NCBI GenBank assembly: GCA_030686995.1
Contig: CM060697.1
Location: 104,221,272-104,285,271 of the forward strand
Reading direction: 5' to 3'
Source of the DNA: Artemisia argyi
Taxonomy: Eukaryota > Streptophyta > Magnoliopsida > Asterales > Asteraceae
Length of the DNA: 64,000 nt
Part shown: piece by piece, positions 21,372 through 32,875 of the stretch
Numbering within the stretch: the first letter of the stretch is position 1
How the letters are laid out: each line of letters starts with the position of its first letter
Program-made: the position numbers and the translations under genes
The notes under the pieces: model-generated
What the model saw: only the letters and a program-made list of their open reading frames with translations
The model's database searches: none
Told to the model about the DNA's origin: nothing

Positions 21372-22083
21372 AATAAAAAACAGACAAATTATAAGCACAA
21401 AACTAACATCAATCCCAATAACAGATCAAGAATTTTCAACTATTAATAAAATTTGTAAACGCTTTTTAGAATAGCTAAATTGTTTGTGTTTACGGATTTC
21501 AACCGAAGTGTTTATACTCACACATAAAGTATCTGTGCAGTTTCTGGAACATGTGGGTTGAAATAGTAGTAAGTAGCATGGGTTCCTGAGAGTTGTATCC
21601 TACCTGTTGTTGGCAATTATTTTAGAAAAACAATAATCGAAAACTGCACATATTTGTAGTTTTGGTTTTAGCTGTGTCGCGTACCTGCGTGTTTTTTGAC
21701 AAAACATGGCATGACCACGATAATCTTGTGCATCTGCTCTTTGTCCTAGCTCGTTGAATGCAACGAACTATTTCAATTTCTAACGGTAGTGCTGGTCTGT
21801 GAAATTGGTAGTGCTGCTCCTTCCTAGGTCAAGGAGCATAGCCGAGAGAGCAATGAACCTGTGGCTTAGCTTTTCTATGCTCTTTCTCTGAGATCAAAAG
21901 AAAGTTAAATCAAGAAAAAGGGTCAACTTGCGACCTCTAAGCTATATCAAGCAGTGACGTTGATAGAAGATGTTGATTTCGGCTTACTATTTGGTATTCT
22001 GGAATTCTTATAATTAATTAACGCTTCTATATTCATTAGATTAATATAAAGACTCTCATCTTAACCCATGGAAGTTACCTCAA

Positions 22084-22694
22084 GATAGATGTTTGGACAA
22101 TATGATGCGTTCGGAATATGGAGATTGCCGCAAGTTGATGAAAGCTCACGTAACATTTCGTCACTAACACAAGAGCAGTTAGAAATGTCCAAGGACTCCA
22201 ACAGAGGGCTTGACATCACTGCTGAACGAATTGCAGCATCGAGAAGCTTATGACAAGATGCTATATCAAGTCACGCAAAAGAGGGCAGTTCAGAACAGCA
22301 TGTGCCATACTCCTTCGCTTCAAGGATAAAGTCTGAAGCCAGGGGCACCTGCAAAGAATCACTTTCTTAGCGATATCAATTTGCAACCATATACAACTCC
22401 ACCAGTAGCTATAAAGCTATATTATCACCTGACATAAGCACGGACAACACGGCATTTCACAATCTGAATGTGCCTTAAAGTATCATGGATAATGGGTATT
22501 TCCTGAATTCCGTTACCAAGAATGGCATCAGTCACAATCAAATTCTTTAACGTAGTGCAATCAGTTAAAGCTTGGAAAAATGTCTCCCCTAATTGCCATT
22601 TTTCCAAAGTTAAAATCTCAAGATTCCTGAAATAACACGTGTAGCCAGTTAACACAACATTTAATGAAGAGATACTCCTAATGTAATGAAGCAT
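22084..22694 (-). pseudogene. Captured F-box/LRR protein FBL15 fragment
   Basis: Upper piece (about 22625-22430): NLEILTLEKWQLGETFFQAL, then LGNGIQEIPIIHDTLRHIQI and KCRVVR. Lower piece (about 22330-22084): MAHAVLNCPLLRDL, then SCHKLLDAAIRSAVMSSPLL, ESLDISNCSCVSDEMLREL and NASYCPNIYLE. These are consecutive leucine-rich repeats of FBL15-type proteins. The lower piece has a stop after LLRDLI and a frame change. No F-box is present. Confidence 0.85.
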
Positions 22695-23002
22695 TGAACA
22701 GTAATCACCTCAAGGAAGAAATTGCTTGCATCGCAAGTGCATGAATAGCAAGTGTTCAAATAATGTTTACTTGAGATTGAGAAATATATGTTTTGCCACA
22801 TAATGCCCAGTAAGCGGCCTTAAACCCCACCTCATAATTACACCTAAGCACACTTTGTTCATAATTTTTTTCAATTAAAATTCGTACTGAATTAATCCAT
22901 ATTTCAGTTGTTTAATGTGAGGTTCTGTTAGAAAGATGGACAGTAATTAGACATATAATAAGACAGGAGACACAAAACAAAGACCGAAGTGAAGATAACT
23001 AC

Positions 23003-23100
23003 TTTTAAGCAAATGTTTGATGAATGTCGTTTTTCCTGTTGAGTATTGATCCAAAAGCATCACCATGGGTTTGGCATCAAAATCATTCTTTGTTGGTCTA
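23003..23100 (-). pseudogene. Captured EHD-protein GTPase exon
   Basis: Minus strand reads NDFDAKPMVMLLDQYSTGKT then TFIKHLLK, ending at a GTAG donor. This is the P-loop exon of plant EHD1/EHD2 (endocytic EH-domain ATPases). The first P-loop Gly (normally LLGQYSTGKT) is Asp here, which should abolish nucleotide binding. Confidence 0.85.
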
Positions 23101-23314
23101 GGAACAAAAAGTCGACATAATAGTGAATCAGAAACCCATTTACAAAAAGAATATGAATAGGTTTACAGTTCAAATAAGTTTCAAAATGAATAAAAATACA
23201 CGTATTAGGATTAAAGTTTATTTACCAATAAGGGAGAAACTAAATCATTGAACTGATATGTCACTTCTAGAGGTTTCAACTTCTGTAAAGTTTTATGGTT
23301 TTAAAGGCCATCAT

Positions 23315-23683
23315 CTATGTGATTGTAAATCCAAAATAATAAGGTTGGTTAAATTGATAAATCTCATGGGCTATAAATTCCACTGTACAAAATGTTTTTA
23401 AAGCTATCGTACCAATAACCTGTTTCAAGCCGACCCCATTTTGACCTTCAGTCTGCAAAGAATTATCTATCACGTTTTGCTTGCTGTCAATTGGAGGAGT
23501 GTCATCCTCCTCTGAGTTCTTTGACTCTAATCTGATACATAAACATACCCTCCATACAGAAGGTGGTTCCCTAAAGTTGTGAGTCCATTTCTCTTCGGAA
23601 GAAGCAGGCCTGTCTAAACCTTTGCCTACCCAATAAAGCATGAAAAACAAAGAGTGAAAGTCGAACTTGTTATCTGGAAACAC
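23315..23683 (-). pseudogene. Unrecognised captured reading frame
   Basis: Open for 122 codons; includes DRPASSEEKWTHNFREPPS, then SKNSEEDDTPPIDSKQN and LQTEGQNGVGLKQVIG. The charged, low-hydrophobic composition looks coding, and it lies between two captured fragments on the same strand. Family not recognised; it may include retained intron. Confidence 0.35.
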
Positions 23684-23699
23684 AGGTAGGTATAAAGTA

Positions 23700-24270
23700 C
23701 AGCCAAACTTACTGTATCCTCGACAATCTCTTATTCGTCATCAGGGATTTGTGGCGGGTAAAAAAAGTTAGAGAAGCTTTCACAATTCTCTGTTTTTGTA
23801 ATTGGTGGCTTGGGGCTTTTGGTACCCTTTTTAGGTTTCTCTCTCAAAACATTCTGGGTCAAATTTTTCCCTTGATACCACTCGATCTCCGTCCTATAAT
23901 TTCCATGATAAATCAGATGTTTTAGAGTATGATTAAGAAGTTAAAACATAGGAATGGGTAATTAATAGCACATGTCATATTACCCAACTGCTTTTTCTAA
24001 GATATGTTCCTCCTCATTGATGTGTCACAGAAGAATTCAATCTTAAACCCCTTGGCACCAACAACTTTAGACCACTTAACATCTTTGAGATACTGTAGAC
24101 CTCCTTCATCAGACTTGGAAATCTACAGAAAAAGAAAACACTGATGAATAAATATGTGTGAGACTTGAATACATAAGTATGGAAAATACAAAACTTTGTC
24201 ACTTATTTAATCACCTCATCAGCTAGCACATCATTAGACTTCATTGTAGTTAGCCAGAAATTTGGCACCC
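23700..24270 (-). pseudogene. Captured nucleosome assembly protein 1 (NAP1) fragment
   Basis: Minus strand pieces: GVPNFWLTTMKSNDVLADE (about 24265), DEGGLQYLKDVKWSKVVGAK then GFKIEFFCDTSMRRN (about 24120-24015), and [20 protein letters not shown], then [20 protein letters not shown] (about 23895-23740). This is the NAP domain in correct order, with intron remnants between pieces. An in-frame stop follows PDDE. N- and C-terminal parts are missing. Confidence 0.88.
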
Positions 24271-24764
24271 CTTTATATGTGTGTATCATCAGTGCATTAA
24301 TGCTTACATATTTATCGAACAATTTAAAAGAGAAAATTGTATTGAGAAAAGGTACATTATCCTGTTGTCTCATTTTCCTTATTCACGACATTATCATTTG
24401 ATACACCTTGAAGTTCAGTCAGACCATTCACTATTTCATATCTCTGCGAATAAGGGCATGAAGCTGAATTATCAACCAACCGGTCATTGACCAAAAAGAG
24501 TTTCACAATTTATAATGGTCTCTCTTACATCTCGGGTTTTGGGTTATTTGGGTTCAGGAATGAGGTTAAGATAGTACAAATCTGTGTTATCTAATATATG
24601 TATACATGAGTTGAGCAAAGAGAAGATGTGCATGTAACTCAACCACCAATATTGTCCAAAAGCAATTGCAGCTCATTTGAAACCAATAACAATGGAACAT
24701 GATGCCAATTACTTATTTATCACACATAAACTAAAAAGAAGTAAAAAAAATTACCATTACAATT

Positions 24765-24965
24765 TGAAGTCAGCCATGCCGTAACCTGATCGCTACCCGA
24801 ACCAAGGAGTCCTACATTAGAGAGCTTTGAAAATAAAGAAAAAATGTCATGGATTCGGATGTTCAGAAGGCAAATCTGATGAGAAGGTAAATCTCTTTAC
24901 CTTGGCATTGTAGTTCTCATCTAGCATGATTGTGCTTGAGCTGATATATTCTTGCAAAGTAGTAG
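24765..24965 (-). pseudogene. Captured receptor-like cytoplasmic kinase fragment
   Basis: Exon-like pieces ATTLQEYISSSTIMLDENYN-AK, then GTAAAG donor, then after an acceptor LSNVGLLGSGSDQVTAWLTS. SSTIMLDENYNAK/LSNVGL corresponds to SSNILLDENxNAK/LSDFGL at kinase subdomains VIb-VII, with the intron between the two as in RLCK VII genes. The DFG motif is decayed to NVG. Confidence 0.55.
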
Positions 24966-25057
24966 CTTTTTAGGTATATGATGAGTTGCCTCCTTCAAAC
25001 CTATATACACATTACTCTCAAAACGTCAAACCCGTTGTAGTTTAATGATGTGGCATT

Positions 25058-25440
25058 TTACTTGTAGAAAGATGCATAGAATTCAAATAACATCATCGAG
25101 AGATGCCTTATTTGCATTGTTCCTATAATGTATGGGTACGTGTTCCGAGCCTCAGTTTGAGTATCTGGAAAAAGACAGTTCTGCATAACTTCGGTTGCAT
25201 TTTCCTGGAAATTTTGAAACAAATCCATAAGATTGTTAATAAACAGATGAAAACACAAATATTATGCATAGAATTCAAATAACATCATCGAGAGATGCCT
25301 TATTTGCATTGTTACTATAATGTATGGGTACCTGTTCCGAAACAACAATGACCAACAACATAATACTCTGACCTTTAATTACATTCATATGTGCCTTTAT
25401 GCACTGAGCTTCAAACCTATTGCAAAAATTCGTATTATCC
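25058..25440 (-). pseudogene. Unrecognised captured exons with internal duplication
   Basis: Open minus-strand pieces read FEAQCIKAHMNVIKGQSIML then LVIVVSEQ before a GTACCC donor (about 25420-25335), and ENATEVMQNCLFPDTQTEAR then IRHLSMMLFEFYASFYK (about 25207-25058). The segment from GATGCATAGAATTCAAATAA to TATGGGTAC occurs twice (about 25068-25140 and 25264-25332). Gene identity unknown. Confidence 0.35.
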
Positions 25441-26159
25441 AAGATTCCATAAGTTACAGCAAAATATTTGTATAGTACTGAATCTTTAAAGACTGTCTTT
25501 GGAGCTCAGTAAATTACTTTCAGTTTCAGAAGAAATCATATCTGCAAAACACCACACAAATGCAAGCAAAAAAGACTGCTATCAACTATCTCATCTTCTT
25601 CTGTTCAATCTTTGTTAAAACTAACAGAAAAATCACATACCTTTTAGAGTATAACTAAATCAATATTCTCTCTTGCATGGGGAAAGAAATACAACTTACC
25701 ATGAGAGGATTTATAAGCTGCTGTTTCCGTCTCCCACTACTTCCAACTTCTCATCTACACAACATATATAAAAACATCAACATCGTTGATATGTTAACAT
25801 TAGCTCTTCTTATGGACAAAGGAGTTTCATATGATAGAATGAATAGGTATATATGTTACCTTCAATCTACCTAAAGCGATAGTGAGAATATTATTAAAAA
25901 CATGAGATACAGCCAACGCGAAGATGAATATATGTAGTTGGTATTGAACACCATCATAAGACATAAACGATACTTTTCCCTGCACGTAATTAGGGTTTAG
26001 GAATTTGGGAGGGATAGAATGGTGCACGAATGAAAAAGGAGATTAGGGTTTTCTACTGAGAAAAGGGCGATTAAGATTTATTGTTAGTGCAAAATTGTAG
26101 CGGTGTGATTGGTGTGAGTATATCAAACTGGGAATGCAATGGTATAACACAAAAATTGG

Positions 26160-26230
26160 CATGCTCCACTGGTTGAAGCGTTTGTGTGCTTACGCTAAGG
26201 TCTGGGTTCGATCCTTGTGGCAAAATTTTT
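26160..26230 (+). other. tRNA-like Pol III box pair near Helitron 5' end
   Basis: TGCTCCACTGG (A-box-like) and GGTTCGATCC (B-box) about 40 bp apart. No complete cloverleaf is evident, so this is a tRNA-derived remnant, not a tRNA gene. Confidence 0.3.
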
Positions 26231-26400
26231 TAAAAACAAATCCGAATTTTTAGTAAAATTAATAATTTCGAATTTAATTAATAAATAGTTGCTTACATGG
26301 CCACAATATGATGACATGGCTGATAATGAATTACTGGGCAATGAGGTGGCGTTTACGTGGCATTATCTACGTGTAACGCCTCCTGTTATATATAATATAT

Positions 26401-26403
<3 letters not shown>

Positions 26404-26452
<49 letters not shown>
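26404..26452. repeat. (TA)n microsatellite at Helitron 5' end
   Basis: TA dinucleotides directly follow the element's terminal TC (minus strand). Together with 16346-16427 and 16920-16983 this was probably one microsatellite before the insertions. Confidence 0.9.
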
Positions 26453-26454
<2 letters not shown>

Positions 26455-26745
26455 CACAGAATGACAATTTTAACTTTAATTAATTAATTTAAATCTTCTT
26501 TAATGTTTGTAATAGTAACCTCAAGTGAGGGTAATATAGTAAACTCGAACTAAATTTCTTATCAATTTTTTAAAGTGAAGAATTAATTTGGGTCAACTCA
26601 AAATGAAAATATAGACAATAAATATCGAACGAGGGAGTAATATAATCAATCTATAATCTAAGAATATGTAATAAACTTATAAAATGACTTTTCCTACCTA
26701 CAAAATGGAGATCTTTAAACAATATTTCACATATAAATAACATTG

Positions 26746-26748
<3 letters not shown>

Positions 26749-26832
<84 letters not shown>
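26749..26832. repeat. (TA)n microsatellite
   Basis: About 80 bp of near-pure TA dinucleotides in a non-coding stretch (26453-26990) with no other feature seen. Confidence 0.95.
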
Positions 26833-26835
<3 letters not shown>

Positions 26836-26990
26836 GGATTTCAAAGGACCATTTTTTACGTGTAAAGAAACATTTGAAATTTGTGAGAAAATTAAAGGTA
26901 AAAATTAAAAATTTGATAACAAATTTCTAAATGTCCCAATAGTTACTGATGCTGATGCACATGGGTCCCAGCAGTCCTACACATTTACAC

Positions 26991-28233
26991 AAGGGTTATT
27001 ATACAAAAAAATTACTATACTTTACAAAAAAAGTCGCATAAGTTAATCAACTTTCAAATTCTTCATCTAAATTAGTACTAAACTTTGCGAATTGTTCATT
27101 CAAGTTATTGAACATTTAAAAATTGTTCATTCCAGTTACTCTAACAACTGGATACCGGGTGTTAACCGGTTGACAAATGCCACGTCATTAGATAAAAATG
27201 GAAATTTTCACGTAAGTTACTAAAATTTGCGTTTTCTTCATCTAAGTTACCAAACATTGCTAAAATGTTCACCTAAGTTACTAAAGTTTGCGTTTTTTTC
27301 ATCCAAGTTACAGAAGGTTAACCGTTCACTCTAGTTGTTGTCGGGATGATGTTAAAGTAGCTTCGTCCGTTTTTATACACTTTCATCTATTTTTCTTACG
27401 TTTTTATATGTTTTTATCAATTTTTATCCGTTTTCATCTGTTTTTATATGTTTTTATACGTTTTTATCTGTTTTCATCCGTTCTTATACGTTATCATCTG
27501 TTTTTATATGTTTTCGTCTGTTTTTATATGTTTTCGCCCGTTTTCATACGTTTTTTGTCCGTCTTTATACGTTTTTGCCCATTTTAAAAGCATATAAAAA
27601 TTGATAAAAACGTATAAAAATGTATGAAAACGTATAAAGACGGACAAAAAGCGTATAAAAAAGTAAGAAACGGGTGAAAACATAAAAACAAGGGACGAAA
27701 ACTTATAAAAACGGAAAAAACGTATGAAAGCGTAAGAAAAACATATAAAGACAAACAAAAACGTATAAAAATGGACAAAAAGAGTATCAAAACGTATAAA
27801 AACTGATGAAAACATATAAAAACGCAAAAAAAAAAACATATGAAAATATAAGGAAAACGAATAAAGACGGGCAAAACCGTATAAAACGGACAAAAAGCAT
27901 ATAAAAACGGGCGAAAACGTATAAAAACGGATGAAAACATAAAAAAAATGGATGAATACGTGTAAAAACGGATAAAAACGGACTTTACTAATGTATTAAT
28001 AGTTAAATAAATTCAAAAAAAATATGGATTAAATTTGTGATACCTCACAAACTATAGGGACTAAATTTGTAATAAATATAAGCCATTTACCGGTCATATT
28101 CGGTTACGAAAAACATAGTAACGTGCATAATCGGTTAAGCAAAGATAAGTAACTTGGATAAACAATTTGAATGTTGAGTAACTTAGACGAACTTTTTTAT
28201 AAAGTATAGTAACTTGTTTGTATAATAACCCTT
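26991..28233. mobile_element. Foldback element with inverted array of CGTTTTTATACGTTTTCATC-type units
   Basis: Ends AAGGGTTATTATACAAA and TTTGTATAATAACCCTT are perfect inverted complements, followed inwards by matching phrases such as ACTATACTTTA and TAAAGTATAGT. The core (about 27364-27990) is a degenerate array: TCCGTTTTTATACGTTTTCA-like in the left half, the complement in the right half. It is architecturally the same as the foldback MULE at 13406-15524 but with different sequence. A diverged TTACACAA/TTACAACA flank may be a decayed target duplication. Non-coding. Confidence 0.75.
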
Positions 28234-29356
28234 ACAACACCCTTTTCAGTTTTTACATAGTGCGTATGTAAAATATTGTTTTTCTCTTTCCAATGTCATC
28301 TTCTTCTTCCACCATTCTTAGTAAAAAAAAAAAACCAGATCTATTTCAATGTTCCTTCATATTTTGTTTCTATCACAATATAACATGAACCTAAAATTTG
28401 ATGCCCCTAAACTATGATGCCCTAGGCTGTCGCCCAGCTTGCTCGGTACGAGAGCCAGCCCTCCATCAATAATGTAAAATGTTTACTTTTCTATATAATT
28501 TTTCGGAAATTTAACACTAGTTGCATACTCTTTTCAGTCTACACAATAAAGTGCATACCCTTTACAAGAGTTATGGGTGGCTCGCCTTAGCAATACAATA
28601 AACAATTATGAAGGTCGAGTGATTTACCAGGCTCCATGAACTATCCTACATGGTAGTCTTCAAATCTGTTGGACATTAAAGGGTACGCGAATACTTTAAA
28701 GCTGATTACTAATGAAGGTTCTCAAGAGCCAATTACACTTAAATAGTTAAATGTGACAACCCTTCTCCTAACAAACTTTAGTTCATATTATAGTAAGAAT
28801 TTATAGTGGATCATGTCATATATATATATATATAACAAAAGATATATAGTTTTACTCGATTAAAACTGATATCGGATTTATAACATGTAAGACTTAGCTA
28901 GCCAAACATTCTTTTATTCCTTTATCATAGTTACCAGGATGATATACCGTAAGTTGTCACTTAAATCATGTTTAGCTATGTTTTTTGTTACATTGCAAAC
29001 TAGCAATAAACGAGTTTTTCTTTTCTTTCAAACAATAAACGAGTTATCCAACTAGTCAAATGATATAATCCATATCTAACACAACCCTTTAGTAGTACAA
29101 AAAAGAATTGTGCCAAGTGTCTATACTTTATCACTTGCATACCAAACTTGTAATTAACTTCAACTACGATGGCATTCTAACATTGAAAAAGTTATATAAA
29201 CTCCATACACACTATCACAAAAACCACGACCCATAATTCCATATTCTCAACTCTCACCTTTTTTATCACACGCTAACACCACCGTAAACCACACGTTTCT
29301 CTCTCGAACCACCACCACCGGTGGCCCGAAAACACGTACGATCACCTACCAGCACC
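28234..29356. other. Intergenic region and presumed ADF promoter
   Basis: About 28380-28460 contains a GCCCTAGGCTGTCGCCCAG-type dispersed repeat phrase (inverse relative to ~7810-7870). The last ~130 bp before 29357 are C-rich and TC-rich (TTCTCTCTCGAACC, ACCACCACC), fitting a plant 5' UTR. No other gene seen. Confidence 0.5.
28771..28960 (+). repeat. Dispersed repeat, copy 2 (empty site)
   Basis: Matches the flanks of the MITE at 6642-7258 and reads uninterrupted through a single TAA (GGATTTATAACATGTAAGAC). A (TA)n expansion replaces a few bases near 28820. Confidence 0.8.
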
Positions 29357-30714
29357 ATGGCTATGGCTTTCAAGATGGTATTCATCCATAACTCTATAGC
29401 TAACTTTTATGACTTTTGTTTATCTATGTGTGAACTTTTTAAAAACGCCATCATTTCTAGAAGAAATTATCAATGACCAAAAAAATATGTTGATGCTTTA
29501 GTGATTTTATGGAATGGACGTAATTTCAGAGTCTAGCGAAAAGAATTGTAGTGTAAATTTTTTAAATATGTGGTTATTTTTGTAATTTGCCTTCCTATCA
29601 AACCAATTTGTAATTTAGTTTCTAAAAATTATCAAAATTTGCCCGTCGATCATGACCTTCTTCTGGCTCCGCCTCTGTGCAATTTTCTTTTTTTAATAAT
29701 ACATATTACTAGGATAGGTTGGATACTTGGATGGTGTTTAAGATTTAGCATTTTATGATTCAAATTGTAATAAAATGGCAACAACATTAAGAAAAGATGT
29801 TTGTAATTATGTAATTTGAATATGGAAAACGTAACTTCGTATATATCAAATGATACTTTTCTATAACAGAACAGTAGCAACAAGCAACGAATCTAATGGT
29901 AACTTTTTTAAAAACAAATGTAATTTCACTGACCTCGTTATGATACAGGCGACAACGGGGATGTGGGTAGCGGACGAATGCAAGAACTCGTTCATGGAAA
30001 TGAAATGGAAAAAAGTTCATCGTTACATAGTGTTTAAAATCGATGAAAAATCGAAGCTAGTCACAGTCGATAAAGTTGGTGCTGCCAAAGAAGGATACTC
30101 GGATCTCACCGCCTCGTTGCCAGACGACGACTGTCGATATGCCGTGTTTGATTTCGATTTTGTCACGGTTGATAATTGCCGAAAGAGCAAGATTTTCTTT
30201 ATTGCATGGTTAGTAATCTATCACTATATATTCTTTTAGTTATTACATATTAAATTATTGCACATGTTAAACAAATAAATTAAATTCTATGGTTTTTATG
30301 TATTCAAAATGTTTCTTGAAAGGACAGTGTAACAATATCAAATTATCAACTCATTTGCATTTAATTTATGGTCAATTTAACTCTATTTATAGTGTGAATA
30401 TTTACTTAAGAACTAAGGAAATAATGAAAATTGTGTTATTAGAGTAAGTAAAAACTCAGAAAAATCATTTCTATATATAATTCATTAAAGCATTTCCAGA
30501 GATAGTTGTGACTAAAATGGTTTAGTGATTAAATGCGCGGTTCACATTTTGAACTTTTATGACTTTTAACCAAACAAAAGTGAAGTGGTAATTATAAAAA
30601 GATGCATTCACTAGAAAGCAAAAGGAGGAAAAGTCTATAGAATTTCATCTTTGAGCACTAGAAAACAAAAGAGAGTCATTATAGGATAATGTTATAGTAA
30701 AAAATCTGACACAT

Positions 30715-30778
<64 letters not shown>

Positions 30779-30947
30779 AAAATCTTACCTACATCAAAGT
30801 GTAGGCAATTAGCTACACATCCCTTTGTAAAATCTTTTAAAAATGTACAGTTTAGCCCCTGTGACTTACTGCAGGGGCTGAACTATACATTTTTAAATTT
30901 TTTTACAAAGGGGATGTGTAGCTAATTCCCTACATCAAGGTGTAGCT

Positions 30948-31039
<92 letters not shown>

Positions 31040-32875
31040 TTTTTTTTATAACTTAATCTAAAATCATCATTTTTCTTTCACCCAAGTTATAAAACAATTT
31101 ATGGCTACAATAAAACACAACTAAAACAACATTTTTAAAAAAATGTTGTATAACAGTTGGTGAATTTGACACAAAATGTTGTGGCTTGGAGTGAGGTGTG
31201 GAATGGAGTCATAAGGCTCGTGTTATAGGGCATCATCCAATTCTTATACTTATTTTATTTTAACTTTTTTTTCTCTCTTTTTTTTTCTTTTTTTTTAAAA
31301 AAATTTTGCTAAACATAGTCAGAGCTATAAATTGTACTGTATTAGAAAAGCAAAGAGTTTTGAATAACCTTAATTAGACAAAATTATAGATAAATACTTA
31401 GAAAATTAGAGGGGGTTATTTTCTTTAACAACAAAAAAAAAAAAAAAAAAAAAAAAAACCCTTTCTTAAGATGCTCGTATGTTGAACAACACTCTTGTAC
31501 ATATCTAAATAGGGGTGATCATCGGTCGGAAACCGGACCGGACCGGCCAAGACCGGACCGGACCGAAGACCGAGAACCGGAAAACCATAGACCGAGACCG
31601 GACCGAATATGGTCGGTCCGGTCTCGGTCCGGTCTCGGTCCGGTCGGTCTTCGGTCGGTCCGGTCCAATTAGGCAAGTTTTTTCGGGTTTTTGGTCGGTC
31701 CGGACCGGACCGGACCGGACCGACCGGACCGAGACCGAATTTGGCAAAAAGCTTAGACCGAGGACCGGACCGAATGTGGTCGGTCCGGTCCGGTCGGTCT
31801 CGGTCCGGTCGGTTTTGTCGGTCGGTCCGGTCCGGCCGGTCCGTTTGCTCAGCCCTATATCTAAAACCAAAACATAAATAAAATAAGAATAACCTTAACT
31901 AATATTGATCCCTTTATGTTGAGATTGCATTATTAATGTGTCCCACAATGATTTTGGTATAACTTACATACCAAATATTCAATCTAATCTATTAACTTAA
32001 CCATTATAATCATAAAAAGATGCCAATATTAGTTTTCTTATCATAACAAACAAGTTTCTTGAATATTAATTGAAGTCAAATGTGTTCTGTAGTTAGGTGA
32101 TGCTCAAAAACTAGTACTCCGTATACAATTATAGTTATGGTGTTTGATCTATTAAGTCATCGAGCTTAACTCAAAGTTATTGTATTTACGATAAGTGACT
32201 TGAGCATGTGTCTCTATGAAATTGCTATCTACTATACAAAATGGTTTTTTTTTTTTTTTTTTTTTTTTTTTCTCTTCTTAATATGAGAGCTTAAGTAGTC
32301 AATATCGAGTAATGTTTACTATGAGGGATTATTCTAATCAATACTCTACTACAAAGTATAAAATTTTCGATTCTTAAGGTGAATTCTAAAAAGCTTTATT
32401 TTGTTTTGAAAGAAAAAAGGTACTCCGTATAATTTTTTTAGTGAATTGCCCTTTTTTTCCTATAAAAGACAAAAAGTTGGGTGATTTTGGTGTCTCACAT
32501 TTATATGACTTCACAAAAATGAGTGCAAATTTATGGATGAGAAATAAAGAAAAATGACTTTATTGAAATGTGACAAGGTGATATGCTACTCCAACAAATT
32601 TCATAATTGTTCATATAGTCAAACTTTTACCATAATTATAATAATATCAAATGTCACCATTTTGGTTGCATATATTCTTTTCCATAAGTAAAATCATTTA
32701 TGAATGTTTATATGATTTTGACAGGGCTCCAAGTGCATCAAAAATAAGAGCAAAAATCTTGTATGCAACATCTAAAGATGGACTAAGAAGAGCATTGGAT
32801 GGCATTCACTATGAAGTCCAAGCAACTGATCCAAGTGAAATGGGATTTGACATCATTCAAGATAGAGCCAAATAA
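29357..32875 (+). CDS. ADF5-like: Actin-depolymerising factor, ADF5/ADF9 type
   Basis: Exons 29357-29377, 29949-30208 and 32725-32875 (432 nt, 143 aa), GT..AG introns. The ADF-H domain fills the protein: [69 protein letters not shown] then [20 protein letters not shown] and [17 protein letters not shown]. It should bind G- and F-actin in the cytoplasm. The N-terminal MAMAFKM extension before ATTGMW, and the 143-aa length, match plant subclass III ADFs (ADF5/ADF9), reported to bundle rather than sever filaments. That functional statement is family knowledge. The tiny 21-nt first exon and the W-codon split at exon 2/3 are typical of plant ADFs. Intron 2 (2.5 kb) carries several repeats. Confidence 0.95.
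30719..31035. mobile_element. Palindromic ~175-bp MITE (30777-30950) inside a (TA)n tract
   Basis: The MITE is flanked by (TA)n at 30719-30776 and 30951-31035. Left CTACATCAAAGTGTAGGCAA and TTAGCTACACATCCC; right GGGATGTGTAGCTAATTCCC and CTACATCAAGGTGTAGCTAA. The two halves are inverted copies around GCAGGGGCTGAAC. It lies in ADF intron 2. Non-coding. Confidence 0.75.
31511..31856. mobile_element. Foldback element built of GGACCGGACC units, in ADF intron 2
   Basis: Ends AGGGGTGATCA and TGCTCAGCCCT are imperfect inverted repeats. The flanks ATATCTAAAT (31501-31510) and ATATCTAAAA (31857-31866) look like a 9-10-bp target duplication. The interior is almost entirely GGACC/GGTCC and GACCGAGACC units, self-complementary over ~340 bp and very G+C-rich against its surroundings. 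Non-coding. Confidence 0.7.

Larger units (their letters stand above)
16988..26403 (-). mobile_element. Non-autonomous Helitron carrying at least seven host-gene fragments
   Basis: On the minus strand the element starts TCTATATATTATATATAACA (26403) and ends in a GC-rich hairpin, GCCCGCCC-GAT/ATC-GGGCGGGC (17000-17018), 8 nt before a terminal CTAG (16991-16988). Flanking bases are A and T, the usual Helitron AT target, here within (TA)n. No terminal inverted repeat or target duplication is present, as expected. No Rep/helicase frame was found in 9.4 kb, so it needs a helper. Recognised cargo, in element order: receptor-like kinase, NAP1, EHD, FBL15, type-B ARR, MYB, p23. All are on the element's own 5'-3' strand and keep intron remnants, so genomic DNA was captured. 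Confidence 0.8.

Noticed and set aside
27288..27940. Phe/Tyr-rich open frames of 99-129 codons
   Set aside because: Same cause: inverted simple array in a foldback element.
31425..31881. Gly/Pro/Arg/Asp-rich open frames
   Set aside because: Products of the GGACC repeat array in ADF intron 2, open on both strands.
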